Shown here in pieces: positions 46,711 to 60,100 of a stretch of 64,000 nucleotides of DNA. Position 1 is the stretch's first letter; each line of letters opens with the position of its first letter. Origin of the DNA: Cheilinus undulatus. Taxonomy: Eukaryota > Chordata > Actinopteri > Labriformes > Labridae. The translations under genes were made by a program, and so were the position numbers. The notes below the pieces were generated by a model that saw only the letters and a program-made list of their open reading frames with translations, did not search any database and was not told the origin of the DNA. The stretch lies in contig NC_054872.1 in NCBI RefSeq assembly GCF_018320785.1, positions 40,102,551 through 40,166,550 on the forward strand, given 5' to 3'.

Positions 46711-46859
46711 AAATGCCCCAGCACAACATGGAGAGCACCAGGAGTCAGTGGCAGCAGGGACTGCGGCCGCCGTGGATCACCAGAGTGGCCGGCGGTCAGA
46801 GCCCCGCCTCCTCGGGGGCGGAGTCAGACACAGAGAGTAGCAGCACGGAGAGTGAGCGG
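46711..46859 (+). CDS. phldb3: PHLDB3 first coding exon
   Basis: The acceptor CCTTTTAG is followed by AAATGCCCCAGC, so translation starts two bases into the exon. The product has RPPWITRV and a Ser/Glu-rich stretch. It ends CGG/GTGAGA in phase 0. A second ATG lies six codons on. Confidence 0.82.
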
Positions 46860-49800
46860 GTGAGATGAAGCTGTTAGAGATGCATGACTTGAACTTATCT
46901 TTGTAGCTCCTGCATGGCAGAAGAAAGAAAAAGCAGCTAGCAATTAAGTCGAGTATTACACGTGCCTAGATTTAACTGTTAATTGATTTAAGCTTTGATG
47001 TGATGACTTTGTCTTTTCTTTCTTTATGCCAGTCTTGTGCTAAAAAGCTGGAAGGAGGCTCCTTAAGGATCCTGCAATCACCCTCAATGATCCAGCGGCG
47101 AATCACAGAGATTGACCAGCACAAGGAGGAACTGAAGATCGAGGTGAGCATGTGGGATGATTGTTGTCCAGTGATGGACAACAAATTTAACATTAAACTG
47201 ACTCAGTACATCCTAGCAAAGACAAATGATTTGGTTAGATTTAGCACAAAAAGGTGTGGCCTTCACAAAACAGCAGAACTTTGATACCGTTAAACTTTGC
47301 CCAAACTTTCCCATGATATACAGTATCACCACAAGGTGATTAAAACCACATTATTCAGGAAGTGGACCTGACCAAGCACTTGCCAGAGTGCATATACATG
47401 CACAGCAAGCAGAGTGCATGCTTCTAAAGATGTTTAATTTAATCCTTTTACATTCAAGTCTAGAAAAAAAGAAAAAAATGAGGATAACACCTAAACTCCT
47501 AACCTAAGGAATACGAGAAACTGAGCAGTGATCGGTTTTAAGGGACAAACTAATTAGTGTGCAAATGTGCGATTCTGCAAGTCAGAATAATTATGAAGGT
47601 CGTCTTGAGTACTGGCTGGAGGTGCAATGGGGCTAGGGATGAAAGTGTTCCTCGGTGAAGAGGTGCACACAGGAGAGGCTCTGTGAGTGAGTGGTGGCTG
47701 ATGGCTGTGGGCTGGAGACATTCACTAAAGAGCTTTCCCAGATGTTTGTGCCATGATGGCCTCTGTGGCAGCAGTCCTAAACAACCGGACCTGTACCAGT
47801 ACACAGAAAGAATAAACAACTTATTTTCTATCAGAGTCTGAAAGATTTTTGTCCAGATTCCCCTTCGTAATTTCAGCCATCATCCATCGTAGTTGGAGAG
47901 CTTCTTTGAAAAGGGGAAAAGGCTCAATGAGGAGACAAAAGTAGAGCGTATGATTGCCACGAAAGGCAAAACTGCATTTGAAAGACTCTACCAGGAGTCC
48001 CACTTAAAATAGGGGTTTAGTGTGACAGTTGATTCTCACACGCCCACTGATTTTGCATTATTGTTGGTTGTAGTTTTTTCTGCACTTTGTTTTTATGTTG
48101 CTTGTGTTGTTTTATTTTGGCGTATGTATCCCTCGCACATTGATGGCTGGTCCATGAAAATGTTGTCTTTCATGAAAAAGGTCCATGCAGCAAAATTGAA
48201 AAGTTTGGGACCACTGCTCTGTGGTGCTTGTAGAGAAAGTAACCAGCCACTATTCGAGCATGTCAGCCCAACAGCAGTTGTTGTGCTTTATGAAGGCACT
48301 GGTGTTGTTTTATTGATGACTGACTAGATTTTAATGTATTTAAAACAGAAATAAAAAAAAAATTACGAGCAAATCTGTAGAGACAGATATCTGTCAGATT
48401 TTTGTTTAGATCGATCATGTTTTCATTAATTTCCTCCTGTTTTCCACTGAATTAGTAAAACAAAGCAGGTTTAATTTTTTTTGTACGATGAAATCAATTT
48501 CTGTATTTTTCTGTGTTTTTAGAAGTAGAAATTGCAAACATTTGTTGGTTCTAGCCTGGTCAAAGTCGGTTATTTGTAGGCATGCAGGATTTTGACAATA
48601 TCCGATATGCGATGCGAAGATATTTTAGCTTAAAACACAATTTAAGTTTAAGAATGAACAAAGAAAATTTATGCTGCTGGTCTGTTTGTCCTACGTAAAA
48701 CTCACAAACATAATCATTCATACGGCTGATGTTTACAGCTGATATATCAGTTTAAAGTTTTGGCGGAAATGTTCATAACTGCCTGAATTTACAACCAAAT
48801 GAGACAAGCAGTGTAGATAATGGGTAAATGGAATATTGTTAACATCCAATCTGCTGGTTTGACCAAAAAGAAAACCCTAGAGCTTATTTTGTGCTCTGAG
48901 AGGCTTTCTTTTCATGTTTTTGTCATTTTGTTAAATGATGTTAAATGATGGATTTATAAAATAATTATAATCTGCAAACCTTCCCTGCTGACATCTGCAC
49001 ATTTTAACCTCCGGGCCTTTTTCTAAACACAATCACAGTCACTGCAGAGGAATGCATATCTGTGACTTTCTCAACCTCTGGTCAGTATGATTCACTTTGG
49101 TTATGTCTGCTGTCCTTTCAGCTGCAGTTGGAGATCGCTCTGCTGCAGGGCGAACTGCAGACGGAGAAGAACCAGCTGCTCAAACACACACAGAAGCTGC
49201 AGAGTCTACAGCAGGAGGCTAGACAAAGAGAGGAGCTCAGACAGAAGGGCAGGCCGAAGGTAACATGACAGGAAATATATAAAAAGTTTCATTTTCTTTA
49301 GAAATAGGTTTTATAGGCAGTTAAGTCTTAAAGTGCTGATGTAGTGTTGATATGGTTACAGTGTCTGGAGGAAAATGACATTAAAATGTTCTCCGTTATA
49401 TTCCATAAACACTAGATGCGGTCATTGAAGAGTTATTTCCCAAGCTTGACAAGAGTTGAATTGAAGTATTGGACTTTTTCAGTACAAACAAGAAAAACAT
49501 GGATGTGAAATTGATTTGCCAGTCTGTTCTTTCTGTCTGATCAGAATTTGTTTTTGTTCTGCTTTAAGGAGTCAGATGATGACTGATGATTTTGATTTTT
49601 TTTTTTTCTATGACTGACCACAGGAGCGAGAGAGGCTGGAGGAGGAGAGGAGCAGGGTGGAGGAGCTGAAGAGGAGGTGTGAGGAGAAGGAGAAACTGAT
49701 CCCCAGTCAGCCAGAGAGCCAGAGGGAACAGCTGACTCTGCAACTGCAGCAGGTGAGCGACTGAACTGAACAAAACATCTTCAGAACGAAGAATTAAGAT

Positions 49801-52800
49801 AAGAATCGGATATATTGATGATAAGGCCTTTTTAAATATTCAGGAGGAGAGAGGACAAAATACCTCTCGTGGACACTCAAGGAATTGCATGTGTTTGCAC
49901 TCCTGCATTTGCTTCATTTCTTAACACCAGAGATTGCTGTTTGGTCTGATATCTAAGAATCACACTGGCCACCACAATCTGACCATGAACATTTTCATAT
50001 TGCTTTCACACATCTGAACTTAAGCTTTAACATAGATATAGAAATCACAAACCTGTCAAAGTTAGCATCCTTTCACACAAACGAGCTGTAATTTTGGTTG
50101 AAGACACCCAAATGAAATTTTCAGCGGATAGGCAGTATCCCATTGATATTTTGATTGATATATTTCTGTTAAACAGTAGAAAAACATGTTCCAAATCTGT
50201 GTATCGAATGCAAGCTGATCCATCTGATCACGTTTTCACTGCTACTATTCAAATGCATCACTCTGATAATTTTTTCTTCAGTTTTTCTCTGTCTGTGTGA
50301 AGGGAAGTAAATATATAAAGTAGTACCAGATATCCTAAATCTGGTAAATGAAACCGATCAATGCAGCTACAGTCTGACTGATGAGCTGCCAAGATTTCTT
50401 GATAAGCAATCTATCAAGGTAATTCTATCTCAATGCTCTATCTATTAGATTTGCAGTGATTCAGGTAGCAGTCAAAACAAGCACTTAAATAACAAGTCCT
50501 CTACTTTTAGAGGGATCAAGCTTATTGTTCATTTGGAAATATAACCAACTGTCCATAACGATGTTTGAAAATACGAAATATCAGCTGGTAATTTGAAAAG
50601 AGACAATCTAACTATGGACTTTGTGTGCTGCAATAGATGAAAAATTGAACATATACATAATGTGTGATTTATTAGATGACAGTGTGACATATAGAGTTAG
50701 TATCAGGTTCTTATAGATATAGTTTTTCCTGTCAAAGAGTGTAGCTGTTAAGGGTATGTTGAACCTGATAAGTAGTTGTTTGATTTTAAATACACAACGT
50801 GTACGTGGGATGTCCACTAGTCTTTGTGAATGTGACAGAGCAGGATAAAAGACCGCCTTGTTTTACTACATTCAGCAGCAGGTAGTTAGTTTGTGTTGTG
50901 ACATGTCAGATTTATGTGGAAATATCTCCACGGACTGGTTCGTCTAAAATTGCGCCACTGAAAGTACACAAACACCTGCACATAGAGAACACCTGCAGAA
51001 AAAACCAGAGCACAGAGGTATTTCAGTTGAGAGACAATGAGGGTGTACAGGTTTTACTCTCACCTGCATGCACACTTTAATATTCCTGGCATTGAAGCAT
51101 TAATCAACAAAAACCACACTGCAGATTTAAAAGTTCCCATGGAAAGGAAGTCTTCCCAGGAAGGTGTTTAATTTTAGCCTCCCTGGCCTCACTGGAAGTA
51201 TAGAGATATTCACCTTCATATGCTGAGGCATAAAGCATCTATCATGATGATAGATGAAGACTTCTGAAGGGTGATGATGAGTTATGCAGATCGTTATTCT
51301 TAACCTATTGCACGTCAGTTTTAATGCCAAAAATTAGGGCAAAGATTATGTGCATGTGGAACAAACTGGGAAGTGTTTTAAATCTATCAACCAGCATTTT
51401 CATCAGTCTGAACCATCAGAATCTGTTATACGAGACTGATTTCTCAGTTTTTAATTCAGGAGAAGGAGACGATGGAAGCAGCAGTCCGCGCCTTCGAGGA
51501 CTGGGAGTTTCGTGTTCTGGAGCAGGAGAGCGGCATCGACGAGGAGGACGAGAGCTCGACAGCTAAAGAGAAGGAGGCAGAGAGTGACGGAGAGATGGAG
51601 AAGGAGATCTCATGTCAGCAGAGTGCAGTCAACAAAGCACAGGTACACAACGTATCTGAGTTTCATTCAGAATTTCGCAGCTGCTCCTGGTGTTTTTTAA
51701 GGGTTTATGGTTTATCTGTGGGTCATGTGATTCACTGCAGTGTTTACACAGGAAGGCTGATGAGGGATCAACCTACACACAGATTTATGAACCCAGACTT
51801 GTCCAAAATTCAGAATGTAGAGTCTCAAAGTGGTCATTTTGAAATCTGTCTGGACATTTCCATACTGAAACCACTGCTATACAATCCTTTTTGGTAACTT
51901 TTACAATAAATTTTAACTTGAATTTGATCAGGCATGTGGCAATAGCTCCATGAAGTTTCTAGGCTAGAATATCTGCCATATCTAATAATCCATTTTAATT
52001 TGAGTATGTCATTTAGAGTCTCCTCCTCAAAATGTGGGGTGCCTTAGAAAGTGTTGATTTCGATTCACAAGGTCCCGATTTGTTTCAATTTCCAATTTGC
52101 TTGAATAGGCAAGTGGGTCTTAGAGAACTAATGGCAGAAATTATACTTTCGTTTGAATTATTAATAAGAAACCTTCTAACTAGGCCCAATATTTTAAATA
52201 TTAAAGTTCACACTAAAAACTGACCCCAAACTTGTTTCCTGAAAAATACTTTTTATTGACCAACACATTTGATCAATCAACATAATAAAGTGCAACAGAG
52301 ACTTAACAGTCAGCAATAAAAGATCAATCTTTGGAAAAAATGAATCGATATCAAAAATTCCAACAAAAAATCGATCTGAATCGGAAAATCCACTTTTTGA
52401 ACCCAGCCCTATATATTGCTGTAATTTGGGTTTCTTTTCTTTATTTCCTTTTATGATCCCTACAGATATTTAAGTAACTCCAAAAATAAGTAAAATTGTG
52501 AAAAGTTAAACTTTTTTAAAGATGGACTGAGTGTTTATTAGTTTTACAAAAATGCAACCATTATTAATCAATATTAGCAAATAAGATGCATGACAAAGTT
52601 AATCATAAGTACATTCTTCATTAAAGCAGCAGATTTCTTTGGAAATTTAACAATTCATGGGTTTGAGTTTATTTTTTACTGCCAGAAGTATGTGGCTTAA
52701 ATATATCAATCGACCCCTTGTGGCTGGCTGCAGTATAGGGATTCAACTGTGTGAATAGAGACTGAGTTCACTGTTAAAGGCTAAAAGAAAGGTACATTTC

Positions 52801-54100
52801 AAAGAAGAAACAATATTTAGACAAGAATGTTTCTTTTATTTAGTTTGTTTAATACGCTGGCCCCAACAGTGTCATAGACATAAGCTGGTCCTTGTATAAA
52901 TGTAGTTGATGACCCCTGAACTAGAGACTAATAAGAGTTAATGCTCTGTTGGAAGTTTGTTGCATCACATCAACCCTTTTAAATAAAATCAATTCAAAAA
53001 CATACATGGAGTCAAGGTTCAGAAGAAAGTTTTATAACAGAAGCTTACATTCTGTTTTTTCTTGTAGTAATTTTATTCACAGTTGTTTTTTTAAAGCTAT
53101 TTTTAGGGCTTTTTTGCCTTTATTTTGACAAAATAGCTGACGATAGACAGGAAATATGGGTTGAGTGAGTGGGGAAGGACATGCACCCAACTGCGCTGAG
53201 ACCGGGAATAACCGGGAATCCATCCAGCCTCCAGTGCAATGGCCTGCTCAACCCACTGAACTAAACCAGTGCCCAGAATCTCTCATTTTTTAAATATTTT
53301 CTCATCTCTTCAAACTTTTGAAGTTAGTGCATAGTTTAAAAATTCAAGTTGTGATATAACATTTTTTTAAGTCTCTGTGCAGGTGAAGGCTGAGGCCAGA
53401 TGCATTTTTTTGGTTGTCCATCCATAAGCACATAGGGTGAGGACACTGGACCTTAAATAACTGGAGAGAGATCTTTGAATCACTGCCACAGAGACTACCC
53501 TCATCTTTCTTCTTCACCCACCACTTTACTTTCAAAGTAAATTGTAATCCTTGTGGGGGCATTTAACCACCAGGTGGTAGTTGTATTTCTTTTAATAATT
53601 TAAACAGTTTTAGTGGTAACTGATTTGTCTTTGGATAAAGGTTTGCAGATTTTGAAACTACTTAAATGACAGTCTCTGGGTATCTTTGAGTCCTAATTTA
53701 AACAAGTCAAGTGGTGTTTATCAGTTAGCAGACAAAGTAAGGAGGTGAACTTAAAGGCTATAAATTTGACCTCCTCAATAATCACATTGTTCTCCAGATT
53801 AATCGAGCGGGTACATCAGGTCATGAGTTATCTTTAGATACAACGCTGCCGAGTATTTTAAGAAGTCCTGTGGAGGTCACTACCATTTTAGATAGCCTAT
53901 TTGTGTTTACAGCACACTCTAACATACACAGTCTCATATCCTGTCTCTGTTGGTGGTTGCAGTGGTCAGGGTAAGGCTTGACACAAGCATGAACTCTTTA
54001 CCTTACTCACACCAGCATCACCCTGACTTTGTCATGTGGCTCTGTAGGCTTAATTACATCAGAGGCCACCATGAGAGAGGGTTAAAGGACAGAGGAGAGC

Positions 54101-54133
<33 letters not shown>

Positions 54134-57100
54134 GAGGAGGAGATAGTTAAACACATGAAGGGATCTGGAAAGAGTTTGTGTTGAGCATGGCTAAAATGTC
54201 ATTACTTAAATATTTATGAGCCTTATCATTAAAGTATGGTATTCTGACTACTGTAGTTTTTAACCCTTTATTTTCTTAAGTGGAATCCAAAATTTGTGTT
54301 ACTTGAATTACTATCATTAGGTCTCAGCTGATGGGTAGGTACTCTAAAGAAGGACACTAAGCTGTTTTTAGTGGGTGAAGAATATGTATTTAGAAAGAAA
54401 ATAGTGGTAAAAGTTGGGATGTTCCCTGGCAAGTAATTTCCCATCTGATTACAACAATTGTAATTGCCTTCAGCCAATTAGTCTAGAGACAAGTAAACAC
54501 ATTCTGTAAACCAGCTTCTCACCATGACAGTGCAAAGTTGATTTATATACTGTGGCTAACACTGGCAGCGCTAGCATCACCCAGTCCTCTTTACAGGTTA
54601 ATGTCCACATCCCTGTGCTTAATCACTCGTTTCTTTTGTTATATGTAAGATTACCCTGACAGCCTCTGGACAACTTTATCTCATTTTCTAACTCAAAATA
54701 GAGCTAGACAGAGCTGTTCCTACAAGATGCTATCGATACCACATTACATAAGTTTAGTTTATTCAATCGTTACACAACACCAAACATTTTACACAGTATA
54801 GACATTTCACACAAAAACAATAGTCATGTGTCGAATAATGACTGAAAAGGCATAGGCACAGGCAAACTGCTTATAAAAGCCGATCCTACATTGTTTACAT
54901 TAGATTGTAGAGCTGTGGTTCTCAATGTGGGGGGTACGAGACACCCGGGGGGTGCACAATTTGGACCCATTTTTGCCTCTTTCTACCCACTTTTTGCAAC
55001 TTTACACCAATTTTGCCACATTTTAACCAGTTTTCATCACTTTTCCGACTAATCTTAAGCAATTTTAACACATTTTGCCACTTTAATACAATTTTTGCCA
55101 ATTGTAAACCCTTCCCATCGCTTTTTTGACTGTTTTTACCACTTCTAAACTAATTCTTGCTGCTTTCCACCTATTGTTGCATCTGTTGACCCATTATTGC
55201 CACTATTAACCGCTTTTTACCCATTTTAACCACATTTCACTGTTTAATATAACATTTTTTGCAAGTTAAACCCCTTTTTGCCTGTTTACACCGCTTTCTT
55301 GCACTTTAAATCCAATTTCATCACCTTTTTTTACCATTGATGCCACTGTAAACCCCATTTTTGCACCTTTTTTGGTGGCCATTTTTCTAATTTTTGCTAC
55401 TTCTAACCCATTTCTGCTTCTTTTAAAATCCCACTTAACAACCTTTTCCACCAATGTTTGCTATTTTTAACCCATTTTAAAGGGCACAAATGAAAGAAAT
55501 ATGTATTTGTTGCTTTGATCAGAGTGATTATTATTCAAGTTGAATATGAAATATAGGTATCAGAGCTTAACTTTACAATGGACCATGGTTTTGCTGACCT
55601 TGATGGGCCCCCATTTGGCTGGGTCCTAGAAAATTTTCCCCTTCTTCCCCCCTTATGGGCGGCCTTGTCAGCACATGACTGTCTTGAATGTTCATGGCTG
55701 TTCAACCACCTTCAGGTACAGTGGGGGTCCCCGGTCTCTAGCACCTTTATTTTGGGGTCGTGGGCTGAAAAAGTTGAGAAACCCTGTTGTAGAGCGCTGT
55801 GGCAGTAAGACAGTAGTCATTAAGAGCAGCTACGGTGGCTGGTAGTGGTAGGTGTTGTGTTATAGTTTAGATGAAGCTTTTTAGCAGTGTTGTGGACTAA
55901 ACTTATTAGAAAATATATTAAGATTCAGTTTAAACAACTCATAACCTTGCCAACTACCAAGGGATATGAATTTAACCACTGCGCTGGCTATTTGTGCACA
56001 TGAAAAATCTATGATGTATGGAGCCCCTAATCAGACATAGCTCAATGTATCTTATACTTCTTTTACCATTGATGATGAGTAAATTTCTTAAGAAAAGAAC
56101 CAAAATGTACATGATATCTCAGAAAATTTGAGTAAAAACTGTATGCATGCATCTCCTCTCAGGGCCTCTGTAATGATGCATCACCAGTTGATAAAAATGC
56201 TTTACTTCAAAGATCATTCTTGACCTGAAATCAGCGTTGAGATGAGTCCAAAAACAGTCAATGATTTAAACGATAATAACATCCTGCCATTAAGTTAAAT
56301 AGGGAAGATTTATTCCAGTCATCACTTGAAGCTTTAAACCTGTTTTTAGAGGTGAGGTGCATGAAAAGATCCTGTCCTTGGCCTGACAGTTTACTTTTGA
56401 AAAGAGCGGGCTTAGTTTGTCACACCCTAACAGTCACTCTAAATTCATGTACACAATTAAACTCAGAATAAAGTCCAACCTATTGGGGGATTGGAGATAT
56501 TTTAAACAACTCCTGCAGCTTTGGACAGCGATGGTCATGAACTTTATTTTAGGTTTGGATTCACACGGTCATTAAAAGAGCTCTGGAACATGTTGGCACT
56601 TACGTGATAAATCCTTAATTTATAACTGCACAGAGACTCGGGACTGTTGAGACATTCATACCCAAGTGTTGTTCACTTAGTGAGCTATTGTCTTGAACAC
56701 TTGGTTTTGATGATTGTCTTCATTTCTTTGACTGTAACTTTAATCATTTACAGCATAAAAAGATTATACATCTGTTTCATCTGCTTTTGGCCTGTTTTTA
56801 ATCACAAAAAAACTGTTTTTAATCACAAATCATTAGTGCTAAGAGTTGCATGTTAATGTCAGTATGCTAATATGCTAACCATAAAAATGCTAACATGCTG
56901 ATCTTAACAGGTGTATTGTTTACAGTGTTAACCATCTGAGCTTGGACTACAAGAAAGCTATTTTAGCTACATCTTTGGACTTTATATGCCTTTATTTGTG
57001 AAGATACATTTTGGTCTCTTTATGCCTTTCTTCAGAGAGAAGGACAGTAGATAGAGTGGAGAAAAGACGTGGAAAAGGAGCTGCAGGCTGTACCTGAACC

Positions 57101-60100
57101 TCGGCCGCCCACATACATGGGGAGGACATAACTGTTGGGACATCTGTGTGCCTTTTTGTGCCTTTATTGACTGTGGAGGACAGTGGACAGAATCAGAAAC
57201 AGGGATAAGGAGGGTGGGGGAAATACATGCAGAAAAGTAGCCACAGGCCAGACTTGAACCTGGGCCGCAGTAGCTCATGTGGCGCAATCTAACCACCAGA
57301 AAGTTAGAAAGTGAATAAATTCCTCTTCATTAGAGAGCTGACGAAGGCTTTTGTTTTCCATCTGTCTTCCTGTGTCTCTGGTCATTCTTGTGAACATGAT
57401 ATCTCAAGAATGCTTTGAGGGAAATTTGCACTAAAGCCCGCTCTAAATCAAGGATGAAGTGATTGTAGTTCAAAGGTCAAACACCACAGCCCTTCTTCTT
57501 GACCCACCACTGTACTGTCCAGCAGCTGTGTACTTCTGGTGGCATGTAACAGCCAGGTGGTTGTTAAAGTTTTGCTCTGGATGAGAGGAACATACTTTTG
57601 AACATAGTTTTGCAGAGCTCCCACCAAGATAGATGCTGTGCAAGAAGTTCAGAGTGATTACAACCAACTATCCTTTAATGAACCATGCTGCACCTTCATA
57701 TCTTGTTTTTTCTGTTTAATATAACAACTTAACCAATGGTCGATACTGATGGTAGTTTTTTCCCTTACTTCTTTTGGTGCAACACTCCCACAATGCTTAC
57801 ATGTTCTTTCATGTTTGACCACAAAAACAGTTCAGAGTGTGTCCAACAAGTCACATCTTGTGTCCAATAATAAATTTTTTTTCTGAATCAACTCTTGGAT
57901 GTGTTAAATACCAGCATGAAGTTGGTACTCAACAACAGATAAACATCTGCTACTGATATCAGTTCCTGTCAATGGCCGATGTTTGTCAAAAAGGGTCGGT
58001 ATTGGCCAATGTAAAATGAAGCATCTGTACTTCCCTAGATCTCTTCCTGAGCTAACAATAACACAATTCACACAGCCAGAACACATACATTTACAGTATT
58101 AAAAAAAAAAAAGATGTCATGACATCATCTCTAAAATCACAAATAAGCTCACCAACACTTCAGTGAAAGTAAAGGGGACTTCTACAAATGTTTTCACTTG
58201 ATTTAATGGCAGCATTTGCTGCTACATTTTTGTCTGGAACAGACTGACAAATAATACATTTTACTATAAAGTACTTTTCATAAAACTCAAAGACACTGTA
58301 CAATGCAGAAAAACAATGCAGAACACTTATAAATGAACAATAAAGTAGATAAAGCCCACATAAACAGACAGACAAACACAAAAGACAGAACATCACAATC
58401 ACAGATTAAAAGCCATTCTAAAAAGGTGAGTTTTCAATAGTGATTTAAATGTAGGTAAGTCCATGCAGTTTTGATTGTGTGTTGGGAGTGAGTTCCAGAG
58501 GGAGGGGGCTGCGATGGAGAAAGCTCTGTCCCCCCAATTATCTCTCATGCTTGCGAAAATTTGTGTTAAATTAAGCCAATTATTGCTTTTTAACACTTTT
58601 TATGATACCTAAAAGCAATTTATTCTCTTCTGTGATGACTCGAAAGTTAACCTCTGGGGATTCCAGGTAAAATTAGTCCAAACTGCCTGTCCAGCAAATG
58701 TCCAAATTAAGCTGAATGCCGTTTTTGAGCCATCTGGAGTATAAGTGTCTTCAGAAAGGTAACACTTAAGTTTATTTCCAGACTCACTGTAGCTGCTACT
58801 GGTATTGAGTAATACAACAACAACAACAACAAAAAATTGTTCCCCATCTGAATGTGTAACAGAGGCCTGTAGACGACTGTAAGCTGGCAGGAATTAGCTG
58901 GAAAACTCAACTGGAACAAAGCATAAAGCCTTAGCTAGTTCAGGTTCTAAGCTGACACCAATAGAACAGAAAATGAAGATTTTACACCTGTTTTTATGAG
59001 GGAAAGTAGAGAAGTTTTCAAACTCTAAAAAAGGATTGAGGTTGGGAGAAATTTTTCTGTAAAGCATTGTAATAATTAACCGGAAAATGCATTATTCCGT
59101 AAATACAAATACAGCAGACTATGAAGAAAATAAACGGCAAATTTGAAATTATTGATTTAATCCTGATTTTGGACTAAAAATGTGACCGGATTTAGATTGT
59201 GAGGTATCTTTCTGATGCAGCAGGCATATCCTTAAAGAAATATTATTATTAGGAGTAGGGCTGGGCATTTAATTGAAAATTAGATTAAGTCGCAATATGG
59301 ACTACTGCAATTTTCAAATTGCAGAAGGTGCAGTATTTCTCTAAAGTAAAATTTTGGTCAAAATACCAGTTTAAAACTTTTTATTGCAGTAGAGATGTTG
59401 TGCATTGCATATCATGCAATCATTCAAGTGCCACTTTTTTGGATAGTCTACAGAAAAATTCTTTCTTTATTTTTGTACTTTTTTTTCTTATTAAATATGA
59501 GAATTATCTCTCCCTTCAATATAACAATTCATATTCATGTTGCAATATGAGTCAAAATCATCACAATTAGATAATTTTTTCAAAATTGTTCAGCCCTTTT
59601 TTAATGTAGTTTTGTGTTGTTTAAAAAACGATTTATTGCTTACATGAGGTGAGGATCTTCAAATTAAATCATAATTACAATATTGGGGGGGAAAAAAAAC
59701 GCTATTAGATTGTTTTCCGAAATCATTCAGCCTTAAATCAAGAGAGTACGAGGGAGCTCCCAATGGTAAGATTTGTCACCTTTATTATTGTTTGTTGCAA
59801 ATACAAATGCATTAATTATGGCTGCTGTAGTGTTTTAATCCTGGAATGGTTCACTTGAGCAGAATTCTAAATATCAGAGATTTCTGCTGGTGTTTATTAT
59901 ATTTACATTTTGTGAATAACTGAATAGTTTAAAAAAACATTTAAATAAAATCTGCTGGTGAGCCCTTGGACTAGTATCTGAATTTTTCTTAGCCTTCAAT
60001 GATTATAAATTTGTTTTTTGGGGGGGTTTGTAGGAAAAAGAGTAAGTATTTTTGGATTTTGTTCAGAGTTCAGATTTTTTCTTTACATTCTGAAAGACGT

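Noticed and set aside
51643-51897. Extension of PHLDB3 exon 5 past its donor
   Set aside because: The frame stays open by chance, but the donor GTACAC and loss of the coiled-coil/acidic character mark the exon end. The next exon is in phase at 61365.
54900-55490. Repeated units considered as a CRISPR-like array
   Set aside because: Units are contiguous and degenerate without unique spacers, inside a hAT element in a vertebrate intron.
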